The notes under the pieces are model-generated. The model searched no databases and was not told the DNA's origin. It saw only the letters and a list, made by a program, of their open reading frames with translations. A program made the translations under genes and the position numbers. Positions 6,172 through 14,642 of a stretch of DNA of 16,963 nucleotides are shown one piece after another (within the stretch, counting starts at the first letter, position 1; each line of letters starts with the position of its first letter). Source of the DNA: an uncultured Lachnospiraceae bacterium. GTDB taxonomy: Bacteria; Bacillota_A; Clostridia; Lachnospirales; Lachnospiraceae. Location of the stretch: positions 1-16,963 of the forward strand of contig CADBME010000120.1 of the NCBI GenBank assembly GCA_902795715.1. Reading direction: 5' to 3'.

Positions 6172-7443
6172 ATGAAAAAGAAAGCAATCATTTTAGCTGG
6201 AACCTTTGATACCAAGGGTCAGGAATATGATTATATTAAGAGTCTTTTTGATGAACTCGGGCTGATCACCATTCTGGTTGATACAGGAATCCGGGAACCC
6301 TCGATCAAAGCGGATGTCAGTGCCGGGGAGGTTGCAGGTCTGGCAGGCTATAGACTGGAGGATCTGCGTAAAGCCAATGACCGGGGCCGTGCGGTATCCG
6401 CCATGACAGAAGGCCTGAAAATTCTCGTGGCAGGTTTTTATGATAGTGATGTGGTCGCAGGGATGATGGGTCTGGGTGGTTCCGGGGGTACCGCATTGAT
6501 CACTTCCGCCATGCAGGTGCTGCCCCTGGGCATTCCGAAGATTATGGTTTCCACTCTGGCAGACGGAGATGTTGGTCCTTATAAGGGAAACAGTGATATC
6601 ATCATGATCCCCTCCATAGTGGACATATGTGGACTGAATAAAATATCAAGATCCGTCTTCCGGACGGCAGTTCAGTCCATGGCAGAGATGTTAGGCTGTG
6701 ACAAGACCCTTCCAGAGGATTCCTTCCCGGACAAGCCAAGGATAGCTGCTACTATGTATGGTGTCACAACACCTGGCGTGACCGCAGCGAAAAGACTTCT
6801 GGAAGACAAGGGCTTTGAGGTCGTTGTCTTCCATGCCAGCGGTCAGGGCGGCAGATCCATGGAGTCCCTGATTCATGCAGGTGCTTTTTGCGCAGTTCTT
6901 GACCTGACCACCACAGAATGGTGTGACCAGTTGTTTGGCGGCATCATGGCCGCAGGACCATCGCGCTGCGAGGCAGCAGCCATGAAGAACATCCCCCAGG
7001 TAGTATCTGTGGGAGCGATGGATATAGTGACCTTTGGCAGACCTGAAGATGTTCCGGTTGAATATATCGACAGACATTTTTATGCTCACAATCCCATGAT
7101 TACGGTCATGAGAACGACCGTGGAAGAGAATATCGCACTTGCCAAGCAGCTTGCCCGAAAGCTAAATCTGGCTCATGGCAATACAGTGGTGCTCCTTCCT
7201 CTTAAGGGAGTGTCAGCAATCGATAAAGAGGGGGAAGTTTTCTATGGGCCTGAAGAGGACGCAGCTTTATTTAAGACCCTGAAAGATGAACTTGACCCGG
7301 CAAGAGCGGCAGTGGTTGAAGTGGATCTTCACATCAATGACCAGGAGTTCGGAGAGTTGTCAGCACTCATTTTGATGGAGCTGATGCGCAAATATTATTC
7401 AGCTGAAGAAGAAACAGACAATGAAAATAATAATACCCAATAA
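6172..7443 (+). CDS. Tm-1-like ATP-binding protein (UPF0261 family)
   Basis: This 423-residue cytoplasmic protein belongs to the family named for tomato Tm-1. Family marks are the opening IILAGTFDTKGQEYDYIKS, the glycine-rich MGLGGSGGTALITSAMQ (about residues 100-117), and DGDVGPYKGNSDIIMIPSI, then a second domain with TTPGVTAAKRLLEDKGFEV. ATP binding is known for plant Tm-1; the bacterial role is unknown to me. The start at 6172 is preferred because GGAGA (6161-6165) lies 6 bases ahead and the family begins with a short basic segment; 6169 and 6142 are in-frame alternatives. These proteins often sit beside a PEP-hydrolase-like TIM-barrel partner, which is absent here. A hairpin terminator follows. 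Confidence 0.88.
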   Translation: MKKKAIILAGTFDTKGQEYDYIKSLFDELGLITILVDTGIREPSIKADVSAGEVAGLAGYRLEDLRKANDRGRAVSAMTEGLKILVAGFYDSDVVAGMMGLGGSGGTALITSAMQVLPLGIPKIMVSTLADGDVGPYKGNSDIIMIPSIVDICGLNKISRSVFRTAVQSMAEMLGCDKTLPEDSFPDKPRIAATMYGVTTPGVTAAKRLLEDKGFEVVVFHASGQGGRSMESLIHAGAFCAVLDLTTTEWCDQLFGGIMAAGPSRCEAAAMKNIPQVVSVGAMDIVTFGRPEDVPVEYIDRHFYAHNPMITVMRTTVEENIALAKQLARKLNLAHGNTVVLLPLKGVSAIDKEGEVFYGPEEDAALFKTLKDELDPARAAVVEVDLHINDQEFGELSALILMELMRKYYSAEEETDNENNNTQ

Positions 7444-7480
7444 TTAACTGACCCCGGAAAAAAACACTACCGGTAGATAC

Positions 7481-7527
7481 GAAAGAGAGAGAGATACACA
7501 CCCAGGTGATCTCTCTCTTTCTTTGAT
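7481..7527 (+). terminator. Hairpin terminator after the Tm-1-like gene
   Basis: GAAAGAGAGAGAGAT (7481-7495) pairs with ATCTCTCTCTTTC (7509-7521), allowing a two-base bulge in the GA tract. The stem runs into a short T-rich tail. The GA repeat permits register slipping. It probably ends the upstream transcript. Confidence 0.65.
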
Positions 7528-7577
7528 TTATCCTTCTTTTATCATGCAAAATTATCTATACCTGAAGCCCTTACATC

Positions 7578-7703
7578 ATGTATAATAATATCAAGCCGGT
7601 TCTGCCGGATCACAATTTCACAGGGCAGAATGTGGAAGATGTCCTATACCTGGATGCGCTCAAAGAAGCACTAAACTATAACTGCGAATGCAAGAGTATA
7701 TAA
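7578..7703 (+). CDS. Possible 41-residue small protein or gene remnant
   Basis: An ATG at 7578 opens 41 codons ending at TAA 7701. The peptide begins MYNNIKPVLPDHNFTGQN and ends with NYNCECKSI. Its mix of residues looks protein-like rather than random and contains a CxC pair. There is no good ribosome binding site before it and an in-frame stop lies 15 bases upstream, so it may be a leftover of a longer gene. I do not recognise it. The remainder of the 7530-7747 gap shows only AT-rich sequence near 7697-7735 where a promoter for the next gene could lie. Confidence 0.35.
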   Translation: MYNNIKPVLPDHNFTGQNVEDVLYLDALKEALNYNCECKSI

Positions 7704-7747
7704 ATGATAATATAAAAAACATATCGCTATAAAAGGAGTTATATACT

Positions 7748-9454
7748 ATGAATTCAAAACAACTTCAGAGACAGGTCCATTACATGTATAAGCAGATAGT
7801 TTGCTGGCTTTTTGTCATTCTTCTTCTCCTGCCTTATATGCCCTCCCGGGCAGAAACAGACGGGCCTTCTTTTTCTACTACTTTTGATTTGACAAGAATT
7901 AATGGCAACGGAAATATATTTTGCCAGTGCTCTGCGGAGGAGTTTGAAGAGTCCGGCTTTAATATAGGGAATTTAGTGTCGGTGTCCTTCTTAGGTCAGA
8001 CCCTGGATTTGCCCTATTGTATGAATTATACAGATGTTTCAGTCGGTCAGGCTGGTCTTTTCAACAGAAATGGTTATCTGATTCTGGCTGCCAACATGCA
8101 AAACTTTGCATCGACATATCATATTGTTTCTCCGGATAAAAATGAAGACGGGTCATGGAATTATGCAGAGGGAGTTTCCGGTCCTGTACAGGTATCCTTC
8201 CGTTTGAAAGACGTATCAGGCGTTCCCAATGAACCCGTGACAGCCCTGAGTTATACGGATAAGAGGGAGGATTATCCGCATCTAACGGATCAGCAGTTTG
8301 CCAATTTCCGGGCAGTTAAAACAAGGGGGATGGGAAAAAACCGGCTTTATCGTACAGCATCTCCGCTGAATCCTTTACATAATCGCAACACCTTCGCAGA
8401 AGCCGCCCTAAAAGAAGCCGGCGTGACCCTGATTCTGAACCTGGTAGATACGGAGAGTTCCCTATCACAGTTTGAAGGATATGAAAACAGTTATTATAGC
8501 AGTATAAAACATAAGGAACTGGGCCTGAGTGTCGATGTGACGAGAGAGGATACCAGAATAAAATTAGCAGACGGATTCCGCTTTATGGCTCAAAACCCCG
8601 GAGTTTATGCCATCAACTGTCTTGAAGGTAAAGAACGGACAGGATTTGCCATAGCTGTTCTGGAGTGTCTGATGGGAGCCGACTATCAGGAAATCATCGC
8701 AGATTATATGGAGACTTATTACAATTATTACGGAGTTACAAAAGAAGAGGATCGCTACAATACAATTGCAGAAATGAATATCAAAAAAATCTTGGAAACC
8801 ATTTTCAAGGTTAATGAGCTAAGAACAGCAGACCTCAAAGGAGAAGCAGAAGAGTATATGAGGGAAGGAGGCCTTGACGAAAAGACTATTGAAGCTCTTA
8901 AGAAGAATCTTTCCGGACAGATCAGCATAGCCGATGCCGGGATTTCTCTGTCCAGACAGACTTTTGTATACAATGGCAAAGTACAGAAGCCATCCGTCAA
9001 AAGTGTCGACGGGCTTGCCTTAACTGCCGGAAAAGACTACAGCATCAGCTGGTCCGATATCTCTTCTAAAAATGCCGGCACTTATAGGATAACCATCACG
9101 GGCAAAGGACAATACACCGGTCAGACTCAGGCCAGCTACAGGATCTTAAAGGCTGCAAACCCCATAAAAGCAAAATCAAAAGCAGTGAAGGTCAGCTTTC
9201 GAAAACTCAAGAAACAAAGTATAGTTAAAAAGTGGAAGTCTGCATTCCTTGTGAAAAAAGCGAAAGGTAAAGTGATTTTTCGAAAGAAGAGTGGTTCGAA
9301 GAGGATAAGAATTGACAAAAAAAGCGGAAAGATAATCATTTTGAAGAAGACATCGAAAAAACTGTACAAGATTAAGGTAACAATAACTGCAGCTGGAAAT
9401 AAAAACTATAATAAGAGATCGAAAACTGTATTGTTAAAAGTAAAGGTAAAGTAG
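7748..9454 (+). CDS. Secreted protein-tyrosine-phosphatase-like protein with surface module
   Basis: This is a 568-residue exported protein. A signal peptide (core about 17-31, cleavage likely after SRA at residue 35) is followed by an N-terminal beta-rich domain (about 40-155). Its NYTDVSVGQAGLF and GYLILAANMQNFA resemble the C-terminal domain of SAM-hydroxide adenosyltransferases; this is inference. Next is a PTP domain of the Y_phosphatase3 type (about 185-350): RLYRTASPL, then the CX5R signature NCLEGKERTGF with Cys291 and Arg297. The histidine usual before the cysteine is Asn. Residues 392-468 form an Ig-like module (YNGKVQKP...GTYRITITGKG) shared with the next protein, followed by a very Lys-rich tail suited to wall binding. 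AAAGGAG lies 9 bases before the ATG. Substrate could be phosphoprotein, phosphoinositide or inositol phosphate. Confidence 0.85.
   Translation: MNSKQLQRQVHYMYKQIVCWLFVILLLLPYMPSRAETDGPSFSTTFDLTRINGNGNIFCQCSAEEFEESGFNIGNLVSVSFLGQTLDLPYCMNYTDVSVGQAGLFNRNGYLILAANMQNFASTYHIVSPDKNEDGSWNYAEGVSGPVQVSFRLKDVSGVPNEPVTALSYTDKREDYPHLTDQQFANFRAVKTRGMGKNRLYRTASPLNPLHNRNTFAEAALKEAGVTLILNLVDTESSLSQFEGYENSYYSSIKHKELGLSVDVTREDTRIKLADGFRFMAQNPGVYAINCLEGKERTGFAIAVLECLMGADYQEIIADYMETYYNYYGVTKEEDRYNTIAEMNIKKILETIFKVNELRTADLKGEAEEYMREGGLDEKTIEALKKNLSGQISIADAGISLSRQTFVYNGKVQKPSVKSVDGLALTAGKDYSISWSDISSKNAGTYRITITGKGQYTGQTQASYRILKAANPIKAKSKAVKVSFRKLKKQSIVKKWKSAFLVKKAKGKVIFRKKSGSKRIRIDKKSGKIIILKKTSKKLYKIKVTITAAGNKNYNKRSKTVLLKVKVK
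8921..9151 (+). repeat. Ig-like surface module, copy 1
   Basis: Residues 392-468 of the phosphatase-like protein share the pattern ISI, YNGKVQKP, DY, WS, SS, GTY, TGKG, Y with residues 762-838 of the next protein. Such modules are common in secreted proteins of Lachnospiraceae-type bacteria and probably act as spacers or wall-associated units. Confidence 0.8.
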
Positions 9455-9495
9455 CAGTTCGTGTCTAAGGTAAAGGTAAAGTAGCTGTTCGAGTC
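9441..9495 (+). repeat. 30-bp-period tandem duplication across the phosphatase stop codon
   Basis: The 25 bases at 9441-9465 recur at 9471-9495 with two mismatches. The period is 30 bases, an exact multiple of three, so each copy carries the end VKVK and a TAG stop in the same frame (TAG 9452-9454 and 9482-9484). It records a recent slippage or duplication of the gene's 3' end. Confidence 0.85.
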
Positions 9496-9515
9496 AGAAA
9501 TGGAGGGGAAAGATT

Positions 9516-12332
9516 ATGCAAAGTATACACAGAACCATTATGAGAATCGGACTATTGGCTGCACCTTGTTTGCTGGGGGTGATGGCTTTTGCCCTCACGC
9601 CTTTACATGCCTTTGCTGAAGATGAGATCCCCCTGACTCCCCAGCACGGGATTCCTCTGGTAATTGTATATGTCAATGAAAGTCCCGGAGATATCGAGGC
9701 GGCACATACGGCAGATCCCGAAAATGTTTACGGCAACATCGAAGCCATGAATGCCAGTGAGAACCATAAAGTCAGAGCTTTGGGCCAGGTTGAGATTCGC
9801 CTGCCGCAAGGATATGTCGGGGAATTCGGTTCCTCTGCAGTCCCTTCGGGACGGATGGATCTTGGTTATATCCGCGGCAGGGGGAATTCTACCTGGATTG
9901 AACCCAAAAAGCCTTATAAAATCCATTTTAAAACAGCGCAGGATTTGTTCGGGATGGGAGCGGCCAAAAATTGGGCGTTGATGGCAAATGCCATGGATGA
10001 TCTCCTGATAAGAAACCGGATCACAGCATGGTTGGGTAATAAAATAGGGTTGGCTTATACTCCGCAGATGATACCGGTTGATTTGGTGATGGTCGGTCTG
10101 GTGAAAGATGAGAAGGGAGCCGAGCAGGAAGTCAGCAGAGACTATCTGGGAAGTTATTGCCTCAGCGAAACAGTTGAGATTGGTCCTGGCAGGGTCGATA
10201 TCGACAGCCTTAAGAAGAAGGATGACAGCGAACCGGCAATCACCGGGGGATATCTGCTTGCCAAATATTTAGCGGCCCAGGACAAGGATAAGATTTCTCC
10301 CTCTTCTTTCTTTAAGACGCCATCCGGACTGAAGATTACCAACGACGATCCGGACTTTGCCGATGAGGATTTGTCTGCCGGCAGGCAGGCACAAAGGGAT
10401 TATATCCGAAATTATATCAACAATCTGGACCGGCTGATTATGGAATCCGAGGAGATAACACCTGATATCCATGACCAGATTGCGGAAAAAATGGATCTTG
10501 ATTCCCTGGCCAATTACTGGTGGGTCCAGGAGTTCTCTTACAATACCGATGCTTTTGATACGGGTAGTACTTACATGTATAAGCCCAGGAACGGGAAGCT
10601 TTGCTGGGGGCCACTTTGGGATTTTGACATTGCCTGGTATGTCGGTATTGAAAGTCAAGAGGGTTTTGCTAAAGGTTTTAACCTTACTGAGATGTCATGG
10701 ATTGACCGGCTCAGAGATAAAGATCCCGAGTTCGTTCGTATCCTTAAAGAACACTGGAATGATGAGAATGGCGTCAGAAATGCTCTCCTTAAGATTACAG
10801 AAGATACAGATTCCGGCATCCTGAACAGATACACACGGGAGGTTGCCGCATCAAGAGGGGCAGACTCAAAAAGATGGCCTGAAAGCTATGACGCATTTCT
10901 TACCAATGATAATTACAGTGAAGGTGTGGAAAGATTCAGAAACTATATCAATAAACGCCTTGCCTGGATCGATGATAACCTGGATCTTATCGGAAATGTA
11001 TACTGCACAGTCACTTATTTGACCGATGATGGCAAGGTATTCAAAACATATAACATCAAAGCTAATGAATTGTCGGGCAGAGGTCCGGAAGGTCCGGATA
11101 AACCAGGCTATGTATTCTTTGGATGGAAGGAGAAAGAAACAGGCCTTGACCATTTAAACTACCAGCTTGAAGGTGACACGACTTTTGTTCCGGTTTACAA
11201 AAAGGAAAGTAATACCAAGGCGCCCAGGGGTCTTTTCCTTCCCTATTATGAAGATTGGGTTGGCTTTTCTCCCACAGAAGATGAGGAGATGAATTACTTC
11301 TTTTCCGGAGAGGTGGTTGTCATCCCGGAAGATGCCGATGTCGGCGAAATCAGATGGACATCTTCCGATGAGAGTATACTATATTTTGATCAAAACGACA
11401 GTCCTGTGATCAAGGGGGTCGGGGATGTTGACATTAAGATAAGCCTCTGGAACGGACTGAGTAAAACACTCCGTCTCCATGTCTATGATGTCAATGAGGG
11501 GATAGAGCCTGTTTTTCCGGAAAGCATCCGTGTGGAACCGTCATCTTTTACCATTCGGAAAGGCGAGACCATACAGGTTCCTATAAACCTTCGTCCGGAG
11601 GGAAAAGCACTGAAAACCCTCTACTATGATTTTAAACCGGATGATGACTCCATCCTTGATTTCCATCCCTTATGCAACAGTGTTATCACAGGCATGAAGG
11701 CGGGTAAGGTGAAAGTTACTGTAACCGGCCAGGATTACGATGACACAATATCCCTGGCGGACTCATTTGAGGTCACTGTAGTCGATGATACGGCACCGAT
11801 CAGCATTAATAATGCCAAAGTCTGTTTATCAAAAAAAATCTTTACCTATAATGGAAAGGTACAAAAGCCGGTGATCCAAAAGGTAGGCGCTGAGATTCTT
11901 ATAGGGGGGACAGATTACACTTACAAATGGTCCAATAAATCATCCAGAAAAGTCGGGACCTATAAGGTGAGTCTCACCGGGAAAGGGATGTATAGAGGAA
12001 AGACCAAAGCATATTATAAGATTGTTCCCCGGGGTACCAGGCTGATTAAGCTGAAGAATAAGGGGAGATCTGTTGTCGTCAGGTGGAAGAGACAGTCAAA
12101 GAAGATGCCTTCTAAGAGAATCACCGGATATCAGCTGCAGTTTGCCACGGACAGGAAATTTACCGAAAACAGGAAGACTCTGAAGATTAAGGGCTTCAAG
12201 CCTGTTTCTAAAATTGTTTCCGGGCTGAAGCCGAAAAGGAAATACTATGTCCGGATTCGTACCTATCAATTAGTCCGCGGCGTCGCCTATAAGAGCATAT
12301 GGTCTCCCGTGAAAAAAGTGAAAACCAAATAA
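9516..12332 (+). CDS. Secreted CotH-kinase-family multidomain protein
   Basis: This is a 938-residue exported protein. A signal peptide (about 1-32, ending HAFAED) is followed by a CotH-kinase-type domain (about 40-490). It shows RGRGNSTW and KPYKIHF (about 119-140), GGYLLAKYL, and WGPLWDFDIAW (about 361-371), which holds the metal-binding aspartates expected of this atypical protein kinase family. Then come a Listeria-Bacteroides-type repeat (about 495-565, GYVFFGW), Ig-like regions (about 580-760), the module shared with the upstream phosphatase (762-838) and a fibronectin-III-like domain (about 841-938). In Bacillus, CotH phosphorylates spore-coat proteins; here it is probably a cell-surface kinase or surface protein. 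GGAGGGG (9502-9508) lies 7 bases before the ATG. Direct activity is unproven; many long CotH-domain proteins are uncharacterised. Confidence 0.9.
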   Translation: MQSIHRTIMRIGLLAAPCLLGVMAFALTPLHAFAEDEIPLTPQHGIPLVIVYVNESPGDIEAAHTADPENVYGNIEAMNASENHKVRALGQVEIRLPQGYVGEFGSSAVPSGRMDLGYIRGRGNSTWIEPKKPYKIHFKTAQDLFGMGAAKNWALMANAMDDLLIRNRITAWLGNKIGLAYTPQMIPVDLVMVGLVKDEKGAEQEVSRDYLGSYCLSETVEIGPGRVDIDSLKKKDDSEPAITGGYLLAKYLAAQDKDKISPSSFFKTPSGLKITNDDPDFADEDLSAGRQAQRDYIRNYINNLDRLIMESEEITPDIHDQIAEKMDLDSLANYWWVQEFSYNTDAFDTGSTYMYKPRNGKLCWGPLWDFDIAWYVGIESQEGFAKGFNLTEMSWIDRLRDKDPEFVRILKEHWNDENGVRNALLKITEDTDSGILNRYTREVAASRGADSKRWPESYDAFLTNDNYSEGVERFRNYINKRLAWIDDNLDLIGNVYCTVTYLTDDGKVFKTYNIKANELSGRGPEGPDKPGYVFFGWKEKETGLDHLNYQLEGDTTFVPVYKKESNTKAPRGLFLPYYEDWVGFSPTEDEEMNYFFSGEVVVIPEDADVGEIRWTSSDESILYFDQNDSPVIKGVGDVDIKISLWNGLSKTLRLHVYDVNEGIEPVFPESIRVEPSSFTIRKGETIQVPINLRPEGKALKTLYYDFKPDDDSILDFHPLCNSVITGMKAGKVKVTVTGQDYDDTISLADSFEVTVVDDTAPISINNAKVCLSKKIFTYNGKVQKPVIQKVGAEILIGGTDYTYKWSNKSSRKVGTYKVSLTGKGMYRGKTKAYYKIVPRGTRLIKLKNKGRSVVVRWKRQSKKMPSKRITGYQLQFATDRKFTENRKTLKIKGFKPVSKIVSGLKPKRKYYVRIRTYQLVRGVAYKSIWSPVKKVKTK
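11799..12029 (+). repeat. Ig-like surface module, copy 2
   Basis: Residues 762-838 of the CotH-like protein match copy 1 across the full 77 residues, with an identical YNGKVQKP core. The DNA is diverged, so this is an old domain duplication or domain sharing rather than a recent copy. Confidence 0.8.
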
Positions 12333-12350
12333 GGAACAGGGCAAAAGACA

Positions 12351-13253
12351 ATGGGACAGTTCCGGGAGATGGTGAATTGTTATATGAAGGAGGAAGATAA
12401 AAAGAAAATGGCAAAACATTTTATTGATATAATTAAAAAACCCTTTCAAGCTATTCGAAGAGAATGGCTCCGCACCCGGATTCCTCTGGAGAGAAACACC
12501 GTAAAATATGTTGCCCATAGAGGTCTGTCGGCGGAAGCGCCGGAGAATACGGTAAAAGCATTTGAACTGGCGGCACAGCTGCGATTCGACGCCATGGAGA
12601 CCGATATTCGCAGAACCAAAGACCACAAACTTGTTCTGATGCACGATGCCAGTCTGAAAAGAATGTGTGGGGTTGACCGGTATGTAAAAGACCTGACCTA
12701 CCAGGAGCTGAAGGAGATACCCGTAACCGGAGGCAGACATCCGGAGAGATATCAATCGGATCCGACAGCACTGTATGTACCTCTTCTGTCACAATACCTT
12801 GAGATCTGCATGGACAGCGGAATGGTTCCTATGATGGAACTCAAAGATAACTGGAACAAAGAAGAAGCTCTTGATGATGAATATCTCTCCGATATCCTCA
12901 CCGTGGTTCGGGAAATCATGGGGGATTTACCGGTCATCTTTGTATCCTTTAATCTGGGATCACTGATATCCATGAAAAGAATAGCAAAAGACCAAAACAT
13001 GGATAAAGTGACCCTCTTTCATCTGGTTAAGAAAGTAAGGGAACTGGATCTTACCTGGTATAAAAAAGCCGGAATCCATCTTTCAATCCAGGGAAAGGCA
13101 AACACCCTGCGCGAAATCAGAAAAGTGAATGAAGCCGGTCTTCGAACAGTTATCTGGACTGTAGATGATAAAGACCAGGCAAGACTCTACATCCGTGAAA
13201 AAGTGGAATGGATTGCTTCAAACGGACAGCTGTGGAACGAAAAAAGAGTTTGA
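12351..13253 (+). CDS. Glycerophosphodiester phosphodiesterase family protein
   Basis: This protein has 300 residues from ATG 12351. The GDPD TIM-barrel signature is clear: VAHRGLSAEAPENT (His56, Arg57), METDIRRTKDHKLVLMHD (Glu83, Asp85, His98) and MMELKD, and it ends with TVIWTVDD near the last barrel strand. It would hydrolyse glycerophosphodiesters to an alcohol and glycerol-3-phosphate. No signal peptide or membrane helix is seen, so it is cytoplasmic. The start is uncertain: 12351 has AGGG 9 bases ahead, while ATGs at 12384 and 12408 lie around an AAGGAGG at 12387-12393; all keep the complete domain. It follows the CotH gene by 18 bases and is probably on the same transcript. Confidence 0.9.
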   Translation: MGQFREMVNCYMKEEDKKKMAKHFIDIIKKPFQAIRREWLRTRIPLERNTVKYVAHRGLSAEAPENTVKAFELAAQLRFDAMETDIRRTKDHKLVLMHDASLKRMCGVDRYVKDLTYQELKEIPVTGGRHPERYQSDPTALYVPLLSQYLEICMDSGMVPMMELKDNWNKEEALDDEYLSDILTVVREIMGDLPVIFVSFNLGSLISMKRIAKDQNMDKVTLFHLVKKVRELDLTWYKKAGIHLSIQGKANTLREIRKVNEAGLRTVIWTVDDKDQARLYIREKVEWIASNGQLWNEKRV

Positions 13254-13280
13254 GATGGAAAAATACAAGGAGTGGAAGAA

Positions 13281-14642
13281 ATGGATACGATTCTTCAATC
13301 AATACAGATAATTCTTTTTAATTCCCATAACGCTTCACCAATTATCATCAGAGTGCTGTACATGGTGGGTGCCTGGGGGCTTTTCAAAAAGGCCGGCGTG
13401 AAACCCTGGTGGGCCCTGATACCCTGGGCAAGAGAGTATCAGCTTGCCCGCTGTGCCAATCGTGAGCAGGAAGGACGGGTCTACTGTTTCACCAGTTTCG
13501 TGGTTACAATGCTTATGCTGGCCAATGTCCTGTTATCGAAAAACATGGGAAGCCTGAAACTATCTTACATGTCGCCATTGATCGTTTCAATTCTCGTTGC
13601 TGCCATGATCATACATATCATCTATAATATCCGTATTTTCTTTGGATTGATGGAAGTATATGGTGTCAAAAAGGGATGGATTATTCTTTGCATATTCGAT
13701 GAAACCCGTTTTATCCCCATGCTGATCTGGGGATTCGGAAAAAAATATCAGCCCGGACAAAAGATTGAGAACATGAAGGAAAAGATGGAGCAGCTTGCGA
13801 CAGAGACAGGCTCTGTGGCGATAGAGAATGGACTTTCTGTCAATATAAAAGAAAGGACTGCCAGTAAACTTTTCCGTAAAAAAGTACTCCTTCGCGATAT
13901 TCATATGGCCATACCCCAGGGACGGCTGGTATTGCTGCTGGGAGGATCCGGAGCAGGGAAAACAACCTATCTTAACGCGGTTACCGGCTATGAAAAAGCT
14001 AATGCCGAGATAATCCTTAATGGAAGGGATATGTATAAAGAGTATGAAAAGATGCAGTATGAAGTGGGATTTGTTCCACAGTCGGAGATGATGCGTGGAA
14101 AAGATACTGTTCTGAACACACTTATCGATTCAGCAAAATTGCGCCTTTCCAAAGACATGCCGGCAAAGGAGCGCAGAGAGCATGTGGACCGGGTAATGGA
14201 TATTTTCGGTCTGACTTTGGTAAAAGACAATAAAGTAGAAAAGTTATCCGGCGGCCAGAAAAAGCGGCTTTCGGTCTCTATGGAATTCATTTCCGATCCC
14301 TCGCTTTTTATATTGGATGAACCTGACTCCGGCCTTGACGGTGTTATGGCAAAAGAACTCTTTTTGAGACTGCGGGAGATAGCAGACTCCGGAAAGATCG
14401 TCATCGTCATTTCCCATACTCCGGACCGGGTGATTGATCTGATCGACGATGTCATTGTTCTGGCTAAAGACAGTGCCCAGACAGGCCGTCTGGCCTTCTA
14501 CGGAAGTGTCCGGGAAGCAAAAGAATTCTTCGGATGTGGCAGTATGGAAGAAATCGTAAAGGTCATTAATCAGGTCGAGGAGGGCGGCGACGGCCGGGCA
14601 GATGAATATGTACTTAAGTTTGCGGAGGTGGCCAATGCTTGA
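13281..14642 (+). CDS. ABC transporter ATP-binding protein with N-terminal membrane domain
   Basis: This 453-residue protein has two parts. Residues 1-160 are hydrophobic with several helices and the cytoplasmic-loop motif KKAGVKPWWALIPWAREYQL, resembling the DUF5684-type membrane domain found beside signal-peptidase-like and ABC proteins. Residues 175-440 are an ABC nucleotide-binding domain: Walker A GGSGAGKTT (221-229), signature LSGGQKKR (from 322), Walker B ILDEPDSGLD (Asp346, Glu347) and H-loop His379. The EPDSGLDG stretch and the ABC-2 permease encoded next place it nearest the ABCG/White type. Start 13281 is chosen because AAGGAG (13267-13272) is 8 bases ahead; GTG 13272 overlaps that site. 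It overlaps the permease gene by 8 bases. Confidence 0.88.
   Translation: MDTILQSIQIILFNSHNASPIIIRVLYMVGAWGLFKKAGVKPWWALIPWAREYQLARCANREQEGRVYCFTSFVVTMLMLANVLLSKNMGSLKLSYMSPLIVSILVAAMIIHIIYNIRIFFGLMEVYGVKKGWIILCIFDETRFIPMLIWGFGKKYQPGQKIENMKEKMEQLATETGSVAIENGLSVNIKERTASKLFRKKVLLRDIHMAIPQGRLVLLLGGSGAGKTTYLNAVTGYEKANAEIILNGRDMYKEYEKMQYEVGFVPQSEMMRGKDTVLNTLIDSAKLRLSKDMPAKERREHVDRVMDIFGLTLVKDNKVEKLSGGQKKRLSVSMEFISDPSLFILDEPDSGLDGVMAKELFLRLREIADSGKIVIVISHTPDRVIDLIDDVIVLAKDSAQTGRLAFYGSVREAKEFFGCGSMEEIVKVINQVEEGGDGRADEYVLKFAEVANA

Noticed and set aside
7578..7590. TATAAT at 7581-7586 as a promoter -10 box
   Set aside because: No acceptable -35 box lies 16-18 bases upstream and there is no proper TGn extension.
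13272..13280. GTG start for the ABC ATPase
   Set aside because: The GTG overlaps the AAGGAG that serves ATG 13281, so it cannot use that site.
14602..14634. Permease start at ATG 14602
   Set aside because: It lies well within the ATPase gene without a ribosome binding site, whereas 14635 follows GCGGAGGTGG.
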